Source of the DNA: Aculops lycopersici
Taxonomy: Eukaryota; Arthropoda; Arachnida; Trombidiformes; Eriophyidae
Length of the DNA: 34,042 nucleotides
Assembly: GCA_015350385.1 (NCBI GenBank)
Contig: WNKI01000002.1
Span: forward strand, 724,792-758,833
Direction of reading: 5' to 3'
Below, piece by piece: positions 16,835 to 25,432 of the stretch; the stretch's first letter is position 1; each line of letters starts with the position of its first letter. The notes beneath the pieces were generated by a model, which was not told the origin of the DNA, did not search any database, and worked only from the letters and a program-made list of their open reading frames with translations. A program made the translations under genes and the position numbers.

Positions 16835-18342
16835 CAATTTTTTCGGCAGAGAATCGAGCCAGAGTGTTGAGGTTTAATAATTATGAAATTTGTAACAATA
16901 AAAGCATGACATCTGTTTCCAAGTTAGACGGAAATCTACAACACCCAATACTCTACTCCACACCGCCCTTGTTGGTTGTCTAGATTATTTCATCAATACC
17001 TCTTTTCACCATATCCCTCAATATCCGGATGCTCGTTGGAGTATTCGTCCTCGCCATCGTAAGACTGGGCCAGCGAGAACTGGTTGGCGCGACCGCCTTT
17101 GGTACCATAGCCACCTGTTGACTGGTATTGCGGCGATCTGGTAGACGAGGTACTCGGTTTGGCTGTGGTGGTGGTGGTGGAGGTGGTGGTTGTAGTTGAG
17201 CTCGAGTTCAGAGATCTTGAGCTCGAAAACAACTCGTCGGGTCGAATCATCGTCAAATTAGCGATGGAGTTCCAAAACGCAGTGGTAGTTGCCGATTTGC
17301 TAAGATATTTTGGATCACCGGCAACCAACGAGTCCTCGTATGGTAGTAGGCTATCTAGACCACCAACCACAGGTTGCCATCCACCGGAGCTCAAGCTCCT
17401 CGATCGCCGTGGATTCAGAGTACTTACAAGATTGTGATTATCATAGGGAGATAGAAAACTATTCACTGGTTTTGCATATTGCTCGCGTATCGCAAGCGAG
17501 TTTGGTTTGTTTCCTTTAACCATCCCAATCGGTGTTAGCAACAGCTGATTTAGATCAATGATAGCCAATGTTTTGTGACCATCGAGTCCGAAGCGAGACG
17601 AGGGTAAGGTAACTAGAATGGGTTTGAGTGACTTCGATTTAAAAAAGCCATTCGATATTGATAAACCACTGTATAGACCATGAGTTGATGATATCCGCTC
17701 GCTATTAGTCCCAAAGGTCCCAACTTCACCGGCTACCTGTTGTCGAGATCCCGTTGCAGAGCGACTCTCGGCGGTTGAGGATCCGTCGTAGTCATCATAG
17801 ATGATATTTTGATGATCCTTTGAATAGCTGTTATCTAATCTAATGTCACCCTCCTTGCTATTGCAAATCACAATCTTGACAATCTTGTTATCATCGGTAT
17901 TGTGGTAGTCGGCTTTATGATCCGGATCAGATTGATGCTGTTCGCCAGTCTTTTCCGAGTATGAATGCAAATACGGATCATCTTGCTGATCCTCGTAGGG
18001 CTCTTCCACTTGATTATAACCGATCAAATCTCGACCAATCTTGCTTTGGAGACTTGATGATTTGCGTAGCATTGCCAGATAGCTTCGCGGATCCGACGAT
18101 ACCTTCACTTGATGCATCGGTTGCCAGCTTGACGGACTGTAACGATAGCTGTACCTCATGGGCGAAGTTTGGTATCCATAGACCGAAACCAATAAGCTTG
18201 TTAGGAAAGCGGTGGCGAGTATTCGAGACTTTCTCATCTTTCTATCTTGTGTATCTATTTTCTTCGTTAATTTTGAAATTTCTGTGGTCTTGCTCATTCA
18301 TCGTTCTGATTATTTTTTGTGAGGTAAAAACCAAACACTTGC
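16835..18342. repeat. Duplication segments 3 and 4, second copy
   Basis: Corresponds to 11685-12865 plus 308 bases lost from the first copy. It begins with the last codons and poly(A) signal (16897-16902) of the WW gene, now without the gene body, followed by the intact secreted-protein gene. Confidence 0.93.
16993..18237 (-). CDS. Secreted Ser/Thr-rich protein of unknown function, intact copy
   Basis: Starting at 18237 the protein has 414 residues and opens with a textbook signal peptide (basic MRKSR, hydrophobic core, cleavage near VYG). An in-frame ATG at 18297 would add 20 polar residues; I prefer 18237 because it gives a proper signal peptide and because the duplicate lacks the 18297 ATG. 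The mature protein is hydrophilic: a Tyr/Ser-rich start, an acidic Asp/His/Asn-rich middle (about 75-160), a region with Arg-rich RRSRS near the centre, a run of Ser and Thr (about 335-365) likely to be O-glycosylated, and an acidic end finishing in YGEKRY. I recognise no domain. A secreted matrix, silk-like or cuticle-associated role is only a guess. A TATA box lies at 18347-18354. Confidence 0.75.
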   Translation of the reverse strand: MRKSRILATAFLTSLLVSVYGYQTSPMRYSYRYSPSSWQPMHQVKVSSDPRSYLAMLRKSSSLQSKIGRDLIGYNQVEEPYEDQQDDPYLHSYSEKTGEQHQSDPDHKADYHNTDDNKIVKIVICNSKEGDIRLDNSYSKDHQNIIYDDYDGSSTAESRSATGSRQQVAGEVGTFGTNSERISSTHGLYSGLSISNGFFKSKSLKPILVTLPSSRFGLDGHKTLAIIDLNQLLLTPIGMVKGNKPNSLAIREQYAKPVNSFLSPYDNHNLVSTLNPRRSRSLSSGGWQPVVGGLDSLLPYEDSLVAGDPKYLSKSATTTAFWNSIANLTMIRPDELFSSSRSLNSSSTTTTTSTTTTTAKPSTSSTRSPQYQSTGGYGTKGGRANQFSLAQSYDGEDEYSNEHPDIEGYGEKRY

Positions 18343-18346
18343 ACGC

Positions 18347-18354
18347 CTTTTATA
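18347..18354 (-). promoter_or_regulatory. TATA box of the intact secreted-protein gene
   Basis: On the minus strand the sequence reads GTATAAAAGG. A start site 25-30 bases downstream (about 18320) would give a short leader of 80-90 bases before the ATG at 18237. An out-of-frame upstream ATG at 18301 opens a 19-codon uORF ending just before 18237. The broken copy lacks this box. Confidence 0.7.
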
Positions 18355-18989
18355 CCCAGAGAACCAACATCCGGTCAATCTACTTGTACACTTGTATACA
18401 AAAGTGAGCGATATGCTAGTGAGGCAAAAGCACAAGTTTACTGCCTGCAGATCCAGACAGTAAACTTGTCAAGTTTACTCGTTAAACCTGTCAACAGGGT
18501 ACTCATTGTAGAGAGACAGTGGTTATGTAACTCGCATTGTCTCAAGCAAAACGGAACAAAAAAGAGGACCGCAAAGCAATAAAAAGATTTAAAAGTTATC
18601 GTTGCATCCGCAGGTGTAGTTTATTTGAAATTATTAAATTTATTTTTTAAATGGATTTCCCAATCTGGTAAAATCTTTGGCGATTAACTCACGTTGACTT
18701 GTACAATTTTGAGCCTTACATTGACAAAACAGAGTCTATCTAAATATATTTGGTATCATCTTTTTCGTTGGCATCTTAGATGAGATTAGTAATCCAATGG
18801 AAGAAAGATGCCGATTATTAGAACTTGAAGTCCACTCCTGAGCCTTCTAAATTCTTTCTAGACAACCAGATTGCATCACTAAAACTACTACTCGAGCCAT
18901 AACTGAAACAATCGGTCACAATTCTCTTGTCTCTCTTTCTCCTTGTTATCATAATACTATAATTATTACTTTCTCCTCAAACTAGTAAC
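18355..18989. other. Intergenic region between secreted-protein and cuticle genes
   Basis: It contains the upstream control region of the secreted-protein gene (including the 12-bp inverted repeat) and the 3' UTR of the cuticle gene. It is AT-rich in the middle, with no coding signal seen. Confidence 0.4.
18432..18469. repeat. Perfect 12-bp inverted repeat upstream of the secreted-protein gene
   Basis: ACAAGTTTACTG (18432-18443) and CAGTAAACTTGT (18458-18469) are exact reverse complements around a 14-base spacer. AAGTTTAC occurs again at 18471-18478. It lies about 80 bases upstream of the TATA box, so it could bind a dimeric regulator. Confidence 0.85.
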
Positions 18990-21203
18990 CTAGTAACGTT
19001 TGGCTAGTTGTCCAATGTTCTTGGCTGCCGCGCGCTTGTAGTCCATGTTGTTCATCATAGTCATCATCTTGCCACCACCAGTAGCGGGGCTTCCATACGA
19101 ACTTCCGGCACCTGTTGCCGGCTTCATGCTGGCCATCATACCTGCCGAGCTGCCGTACTCGCTCTCGCTGCCCTTGGTTGATGGCGCAGCCTGAGCGCCG
19201 TAGCCACCTGTTGCCATGGCGGCTGGTTGCATGCGCATCGACGAGTAGGTTGAGGTTCCCTCGCTTGCTCCATTACCTGATGAGCCGTACGAGTTCATCA
19301 TTGAAGGCCCATATTGTTGAGCTAGAGCCGAATCCGAGTTCATGTTCTCTGCACCAATATTGCTGCTGCTGCTGCTACCGTACTGCTGGCCCATTGAGGC
19401 GACATCGTCCTGGGCACCCGATGACATCATTGCGGCCATCATGCTTCCGTAGGAGTTTCCATTTGCGCTTCCACTTGAGCCGTAGCCGCTTCCTTTTCCG
19501 GTCATGGCGCTAGCCTTGTTTCCGTAACCGCCAGCCATTGGCGACTCCATAGCTCCCATTGAGTTGCCCATCGACGAGCCACTGCCGTAGGCCGAGCCCA
19601 TGGAAGCTCCCGAAGCTCCCATGCCGCCGTACTGTTGGCCGCCCTGTTGCATTCCCGACTGGCCGTAGGATCCGCCCATTGAGCTCTGGGGCTTTGATCT
19701 CGAGTTGTATCTCTTTGACTTGCCCGCGGACATCATTCCCATACCTGAGGCTCCCATTCCGTACGAGTCCTTTTCGGTCATGGCCGACATTTGCATTGGC
19801 ATGGACATTTGTCCCTGGCTTCCGCCGTACGAGTTACCTGCGCCTCCGTTCATCATACCTGCTGCTGCTGGCATCATCATACCGCCCGACGAGCTTCCTC
19901 CGTATGAAGCCTCTCCGTTCATTTGCTTGGCAGTTGGCATCGACACCCTACTTCCGGCCATCATACCTGAAGCTCCGTAACCAGAGCCACCGGCAGCTGG
20001 CTTCGATGCCATCGGCATCGCGCCCATCGCGCCTCCGTAGCTTGATTGCTGTTGTTGTTGCATCATTGGCATTGACTTTGGCATGGTCATCATATTGGCA
20101 TTTCCGTAGCTTGAGCTGCCCGAGTTTCCGCTGGCGATCTCCGAGGATGAAGATCCGTAGCTCTGTTGCTTACCTGCCGACGACGACATACCCATTCCGC
20201 TTGAGTAAGAGTTGCCTGAGGACATGCTTGAATCTGAGGATCCTGAACCGTATGAGTTTGAGTCGCCCGAAGACTGGCTGTCGTACTTGCTGCTCTTGCT
20301 GCTTGAGTCTGAGTTTCCATAACCGCCCTTGTTGCCGCTACCTGGATTCGTCTTCTCTGGGGGATCCTCGGCGTTGATGTCAACGTCGGCTGGGTCCTCG
20401 TTGGCCGTACCCGGCTCGTTCGTCTTGATGTAAGCGCGGAATCCGTTCTCGTCGGCCACGTAGTCAACGTGACGGTAAACTCCGTAAGCGTCCATGTATC
20501 CGTAGCTACCTGTACGTTTGCCATATTCGTCGTTGTTCTCCTTGTGGAATTGGGTTGAACCATAGCCGTCGTTTATGTCGTAGCCCCAAGCGAATGGCAT
20601 TGGTGGATGTTGCTCCTCCTCTTGTTGCTTGCCGTAACCAGATTGTTGCTTGGCTCCGTAGCCTGCTCCAGCCGACTGTTGCTGTTGTTGTTGCATCCCA
20701 CTTCCGGCGCCGTAACCACCTGCTTGCTGCGGTTGGCTAGCCATCATGTTGTTGCCAGCGCCGTAGCCACCAGCTTGTTGTTGCATGGCCATTGGCACAT
20801 TCGCTTGCACTGGCATTTGCATCGACTTCATCTGGTTTCCGTAACCTGAGTTCTGTGGCTTCATGGCTCCGGCGGCCTTTTGGCCATAGCCGCCCATCGA
20901 GGACATGCCGCCATACTGTTGCTGCTCCTCGTTGTTCATCATCATTGAGGATCCATATGAAGCTGGCTGTTGCTGTCTTGGTTGCTGTTGGTCGGTGTTG
21001 TAGTTGTTTTGCATTTCCGACATCATGGAGTTACCGCCACTTTCGGCCGACTTTGCCGAGCCAGAGTAACTCTGTGGCTGGGGCGCCATTTTGCGCTGTT
21101 GTTGGTAGCCGTTTCCGTAAGCCGGCGCAGATTGGTACTGAGAGCTAACCAGTTGGCCCGCTAGACAAAAAGCTAGCGCTCCAATAAGAAATAGCTTGCT
21201 CAT
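18990..21203 (-). CDS. Large cuticle protein with one chitin-binding RR domain
   Basis: From the ATG at 21203 the protein has 737 residues; it begins with a signal peptide (MSKLFLIGALAFCLAGQLVSS). An upstream in-frame ATG at 21260 would add 19 polar residues ahead of the signal and is less likely. Residues 22-195 are Gln/Met/Gly/Tyr-rich. About residues 200-281 form a Rebers-Riddiford domain (GSYGYMDAYGVYRHVDYVAD, then GFRAYIKTNEPGT), in the form typical of mites, ticks and spiders; it binds chitin in the exoskeleton. The remaining 450 residues are repeated Tyr-Gly-Ser/Met/Ala-rich blocks (recurring SYG, YGSS, GYG), likely an elastic or cross-linkable matrix segment. It ends AKRY. Most RR proteins are 100-300 residues, so the tail is unusually long. 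TATA at 21387-21394; no intron after the signal peptide, unlike many cuticle genes. Confidence 0.92.
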   Translation of the reverse strand: MSKLFLIGALAFCLAGQLVSSQYQSAPAYGNGYQQQRKMAPQPQSYSGSAKSAESGGNSMMSEMQNNYNTDQQQPRQQQPASYGSSMMMNNEEQQQYGGMSSMGGYGQKAAGAMKPQNSGYGNQMKSMQMPVQANVPMAMQQQAGGYGAGNNMMASQPQQAGGYGAGSGMQQQQQQSAGAGYGAKQQSGYGKQQEEEQHPPMPFAWGYDINDGYGSTQFHKENNDEYGKRTGSYGYMDAYGVYRHVDYVADENGFRAYIKTNEPGTANEDPADVDINAEDPPEKTNPGSGNKGGYGNSDSSSKSSKYDSQSSGDSNSYGSGSSDSSMSSGNSYSSGMGMSSSAGKQQSYGSSSSEIASGNSGSSSYGNANMMTMPKSMPMMQQQQQSSYGGAMGAMPMASKPAAGGSGYGASGMMAGSRVSMPTAKQMNGEASYGGSSSGGMMMPAAAGMMNGGAGNSYGGSQGQMSMPMQMSAMTEKDSYGMGASGMGMMSAGKSKRYNSRSKPQSSMGGSYGQSGMQQGGQQYGGMGASGASMGSAYGSGSSMGNSMGAMESPMAGGYGNKASAMTGKGSGYGSSGSANGNSYGSMMAAMMSSGAQDDVASMGQQYGSSSSSNIGAENMNSDSALAQQYGPSMMNSYGSSGNGASEGTSTYSSMRMQPAAMATGGYGAQAAPSTKGSESEYGSSAGMMASMKPATGAGSSYGSPATGGGKMMTMMNNMDYKRAAAKNIGQLAKRY

Positions 21204-21386
21204 GATGTTATTCTGGTGGTTTTCTCTTGAATTGATTAGATTGCTTCTAGTTAGATTCACTTCCTCTTGCTCTTCTTATCCTCTGCCTGAGACTAGATCC
21301 TTTGTGCTTAGGTCAAAGTTTTAGTTTGATGTTCAATCTTCGACTTTCAAGTCGCTTATGGATCTTCCGAATGATCGGACGCTCTG

Positions 21387-21394
21387 CTTTTATA
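21387..21394 (-). promoter_or_regulatory. TATA box of the cuticle protein gene
   Basis: The minus strand reads ATATAAAAGC. A start site near 21360 would give a 5' leader of about 155 bases to the ATG at 21203. Confidence 0.7.
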
Positions 21395-21584
21395 TCCATC
21401 TCTAGAGACACGCGCAACTCGTGGCAACTAAACAGACAGCAATGTTCTACTAAGCCAAAGGTCTTGCCAGGTCCACTAACTTTGGCGCTTGAAAAACGCT
21501 GAGGTGCCGGTGGGGGTCGCAGGATTTGTAGCTAACTTTGAACATGGGACCACGCGAACCGACGACAATCATCACGACATCGTT

Positions 21585-21643
21585 GGGCGGGCGAGCGGGC
21601 GAGCGGGTGAGCGGGCGGGCGGGCGGGCGGGCGAACGGGTGGG
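21585..21643. repeat. GCGGGC-type degenerate tandem repeat
   Basis: About 60 bases built from GGGC and GAGC units, very G-rich on the plus strand, with several GGG runs. Confidence 0.85.
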
Positions 21644-22608
21644 CAACCAACTGGGCGGCTGTCATTGAAACGACGAGAACCCGTGAAGGTTCAGGGGTTT
21701 ATCAAAATATTGACTCTACTTCCACTGCTACTACACCTTTCCTCCCCCTTCCTCTCTATCCACCCAACTATGCAAGTTTCACCAGTTGCCACTCACTTTC
21801 GCCGCTGCCTTTGGCATAGGCTCTCGTCGTTGACTGCTACTCCCGTTGATCAACAGGTAGACGGCCAGGTAAGCAGAGGAGCGGGCAGATGAGTCGCTTA
21901 GCAAGTTGTGCGAGCGGCAATGCGTGCTTCTGCTGCCAGTTGGCGGCTCAAATTTCGCCGGCCTAGCCGACGGGCCGTCGCCACCGCCGCCGCCGCCGAG
22001 CGCACAGGTGGCCGCGCTCTGCGCTGGCAAGTTGGTTAGGCTGCATTGGCAAGCTAGCATTCAAATATTCGCAATCAGTATCGCGGACAGACAAACAGAC
22101 AGAGAGATAGAAAGACTCACATAATTCCAACTTTCAGCTGACTGCACGTTGAGCTTGTCCAGTTTGTTAGTTATTCGACTGGTCAGTCAGTCGGATGGTT
22201 AGTTGGTCGTTGAAAATACACACACTTGCAGTCGTCATCTGTAATCTTGAAATGCTAAATAAGTCTTTGTGTTACTGGCTCTAGTTGGCCGATTTGTTGT
22301 GCGTAGACGACGTTATCGCTGTCGACGTCTACGATCACTAAAGAGCCAAAGCGAAAGCAAGTCGAGCTATCGATTGATTGATATCGACGACTCCAACGCT
22401 CTACCTATTTATTCTCGCTGTTGTGTTTCAGATTTGCAAATCAAATTTGTCGTCGTCTCCTCGTTCTTGCATTTTTTCCTAACACGATGTTAGCTCTCGG
22501 GGTCATTGTTTGAGTTTTTGGTCATCTGTTGTTGCCGTATTTTTTTCTCGGCCTGTTGATTGCGCACCACACAGGCACGCATATAATAGAAACAGGTGCA
22601 CCTTTAAT

Positions 22609-22652
22609 TATCATCATCATCATCATCATGATCGTCGTCGTTGTCGTTGTTG
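22609..22652. repeat. ATC/GTC trinucleotide tract
   Basis: Eight ATC-type units followed by GTCGTCGTTGTCGTTGTTG. Confidence 0.85.
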
Positions 22653-22696
22653 ACCAGCTGAGAGTTGGTTTGCATTTCTTCTCTCTCGCTCCTTAA

Positions 22697-22732
22697 ATCC
22701 AAGTTGGTGAAAAAGTTATCACTAACTTGGAT
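22697..22732. repeat. 14-bp inverted repeat with one G-U pair
   Basis: ATCCAAGTTGGTGA (22697-22710) and TCACTAACTTGGAT (22719-22732) pair along their length around an 8-base loop. The single DNA mismatch would be a G-U wobble in RNA. Confidence 0.8.
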
Positions 22733-23548
22733 CAATTGTACAACAAACTGGAGCCAGCCGATCTCCATCATCCTAGTAGATCTACTTGCTTATGCTGCCT
22801 GCATGTGATTTACCTACCAACCGGTGAAATGCTCGTAGAGGTCTAACTGAATCCAAAACTTTCTTTGGCCTGTTGTGTCAATCATTCGTCGCTCTCTCTC
22901 TTCTTTCTTGAGGTGATTGATTTGCGTTCGCAAGTTTTCTATTCCAATAGTCGACGAGTTAGTAGACGAGAGGAGAGGAAGACGCCGAATAACAAATGAG
23001 AGGTCGCTGCCAAGTGGTTGTTTCAATCAGTTCAAACAGGTGAAGCGTCGTAAGGTAAATCAATCAGGTGGGTGAATGAAAGGTAAACAACGAGCACCTG
23101 CAAATTGATGGCGCGCGCGCAATTGTAGGTAATTGTCAATCGTAATCGTGCACATGAACATGGTCCTTGTTGGTGCTCTCAACTTTTTTACATTACTAAA
23201 CTAAACTCGACCCAAGGGATCAGCACCAAAGAGTAATGAACAGCAAATAAAGGCAGTTTCCTGTCCGATTGCTCAACTTTATCGTGACTATTGCCAGCCG
23301 AGTGGCCGGTTGGCTGGTTTTGATGGGTTTTGATGAATCAAACATCTGAGCTCCCCTCACGAACAAGAGAAAAAGTGAAGGGTTCTGGTGAGACCGAAAA
23401 CGACGAAGAAAGCACCACCACCACCGACTAGTGACCTTGGGCGCCGGCCGCTCCATCGCATTATGCAAAATGCTCGAGCCTTCACTTGTATAAGAGAGCG
23501 AAGTTTGTTGCCGCTATCACTTTGCCCGCTTGATTCAAATCTAACCAC

Positions 23549-23612
23549 GAGAAGGAGAGAGAGAAAGAGAATGAGAATGAGAAGGAGAAGGAGAAGGAGA
23601 CGAAGAAGAAGC
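23549..23612. repeat. Purine-rich GAGAAG tract
   Basis: About 64 almost pure purines on the plus strand, made of GAGAAG, GAGAAT and GAAGAA units. Confidence 0.85.
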
Positions 23613-24560
23613 GGTGAGGGGAGTTGGCAAGGCAACAGGTTGCCGCCACATTGACACTGACTGCTGACTAGTGCTCGCGGCGACAAGTGCGGCTTTTCAA
23701 ATGATTGATTTGAGCGCAGGTAACTCACCACTATTTTTAAATCTACTCAATTCTTGAATGGATCCCAAAACTCAACTGCTATGCTTTGCTCTCCTATCTC
23801 TGCTTGCTCAACTGACAACAAGTTGACTGGCGAAAGCAAAAAACTTTCGCCTCATTTTCTCTTCTACATTCATTCTAATTTCGTTCGTTCCGTTTGCCTG
23901 CTCGGCCAATAATCTATTTCGGTCGCTCGAGTCAATCAAAACACCACTACCAGACCTCCGTTACGTTGTCGCATAGCATAATGAACCGAGTGACCAATCG
24001 AGCGGCCAGGTAAAGAATTTTGGTGGCAGGTTGAATGACGGTTAGTTTCTATGGCAACGAGTGCGTTTCTATGAGGTCCGCATAAGGAAAGCGCGGCGCG
24101 CGTCCATCTCTTCAGTACAGGTACAAATCAATGGCCAAACGAGTCTGTTGTTTTTTGTGCTGTTGTTTACTCGACTTTCGGTTACTCAGACACATCAACC
24201 GAAAGACTCGAAAGATGGAATTTGAATTGCTAAACTCGAGACAGCGCGAGAGAAAGTTGAATGAAGGTAGCTCCTTTAAATGGCCAGCGATTTAAAGAAG
24301 TGTATTAGTAATGATAGTAATATCGATGAATTGACGATTAATTTAGCAATGTATGGGTTTTTTGCATTTACAGTGTAGAATTTGCGCTCACTCTCAAGTT
24401 TAAACGCCGACATTGACTTTGAGGAGCGACCAATCGAATGGTCGAATGGCCGATTAGAGGAAGAAGAGGGAAGGACATTAAAAGGAGCAGCGAGAATGAG
24501 AGTGTATAGTTCGAGCTAAAACAACAATACAAGCAGAAAGAGTTGGTTCGAAACAGAGAC

Positions 24561-24569
24561 AGAGATATT

Positions 24570-24611
<42 letters not shown>

Positions 24612-24622
24612 TTTAGAGAGAG
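24561..24622. repeat. (AG)19 microsatellite flanked by a direct repeat
   Basis: AG dinucleotides from 24571 to about 24609. The motif GATATTTAGAGAGAG occurs immediately on both sides, suggesting the tract grew inside, or was duplicated with, that motif. Confidence 0.88.
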
Positions 24623-25082
24623 GGAGGAAGGGGGATGAATAACGAGACACTTATGGGCTAGCTGGCTATTGGATTTCTAATACTTCTAATATCACCTGTG
24701 CCGTCTGTAACTCAAACTCAAACTCGAGCTCAATTATGAGCCAAAGAGCCCGCCTGTGAGAGAAAGATATTTAAATAATTTTCACCATCAACCGACACTG
24801 ACACAATATCACCGGTCGCATGAGGCTAGGTTTTGAGTGAGTGAGTGGAAGGGTGAGTGAGTGAGAGCGAAGGAAAAGTTTTAAAGTTAGTTAGACAAAA
24901 GTTGGATTAAGGAATCCAACAAGTGGCCGCAAGTCACTCGCTCGGCAGGTAAACGTTGGCACGCGTGGCGAGTTAATATTAGTAAACGAGAGAAAGAGCG
25001 AGAGAAATTCAATATCCTCACCCGTTTTTGCCACCATTCCGCTGCCGCTAAACTGGACAAACAATTTGCTTCATTCTAATAG

Positions 25083-25125
25083 CAGAAGAAGGATAAGAAA
25101 AAGAAGAAGAAGAAGAAGGATAAGA
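25083..25125. repeat. AAG trinucleotide tract
   Basis: GAAGAAGGATAAG-type units with a central (AAG) run, about 310 bases upstream of the IFT88 start. Confidence 0.8.
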
Positions 25126-25432
25126 GAGAACTGGTGTGACGTAAGCGCAGCATGAGCGTCGCGTCGACTTGCTAATGGGTTAGAGTCTCTCTTCTCTTTT
25201 GGACGAGTTTGAGTCGTGAACTAGGGTTTTGGTTGTCGTCTAGTCTGGTAATTTTCAATGCAAAGTTCAGTGGCAACGATCTTCAGTTGGACAACAGATA
25301 TTTTGAGATCTTGTACCATTTTTTTCTATCCTACAAGCACATTGACACTGATATCGAGCCACCAGAGTTAACTGACATTGGAGGAGACGACGGCGGCGGT
25401 AGAGGTTGCGACCACGACGACGATTAAAAAGT

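Larger units (their letters stand above)
21395..25432. other. Gene-free, simple-sequence-rich intergenic region
   Basis: About 4 kb between the divergent cuticle and IFT88 genes. It holds upstream sequences of both and many low-complexity tracts, listed separately. Open frames here are Arg-, Gly- or Pro-rich products of the repeats. The frame ending at 25427, just before the IFT88 start, has no recognisable domain and is probably 5' UTR. Confidence 0.5.

Noticed and set aside
16993..18237. Neuropeptide precursor, suggested by RR and KR dibasic sites
   Set aside because: There are no repeated peptide units or amidation GKR/GRR motifs, and the terminal KR is followed by a single Tyr.
19559..20377. 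Plus-strand frame of 272 codons opposite the cuticle gene
   Set aside because: It is the complement of repeated Gly/Ser/Tyr codons, and its Arg/Ser/Pro-rich product is an expected shadow.
23388..23654. Arg-rich ORF in the purine tract
   Set aside because: Its basic tail is simply the translated GAGAAG repeat; there is no domain and the start context is poor.
24541..24560. tRNA-like GGTTCGAAA motif
   Set aside because: No matching acceptor stem, D-arm or anticodon arm could be folded around it.
25209..25427. Separate small gene upstream of IFT88
   Set aside because: It starts in repeat-poor leader sequence, ends in an Asp/Gly run from GAC/GGC repeats, and overlaps the probable IFT88 5' UTR.
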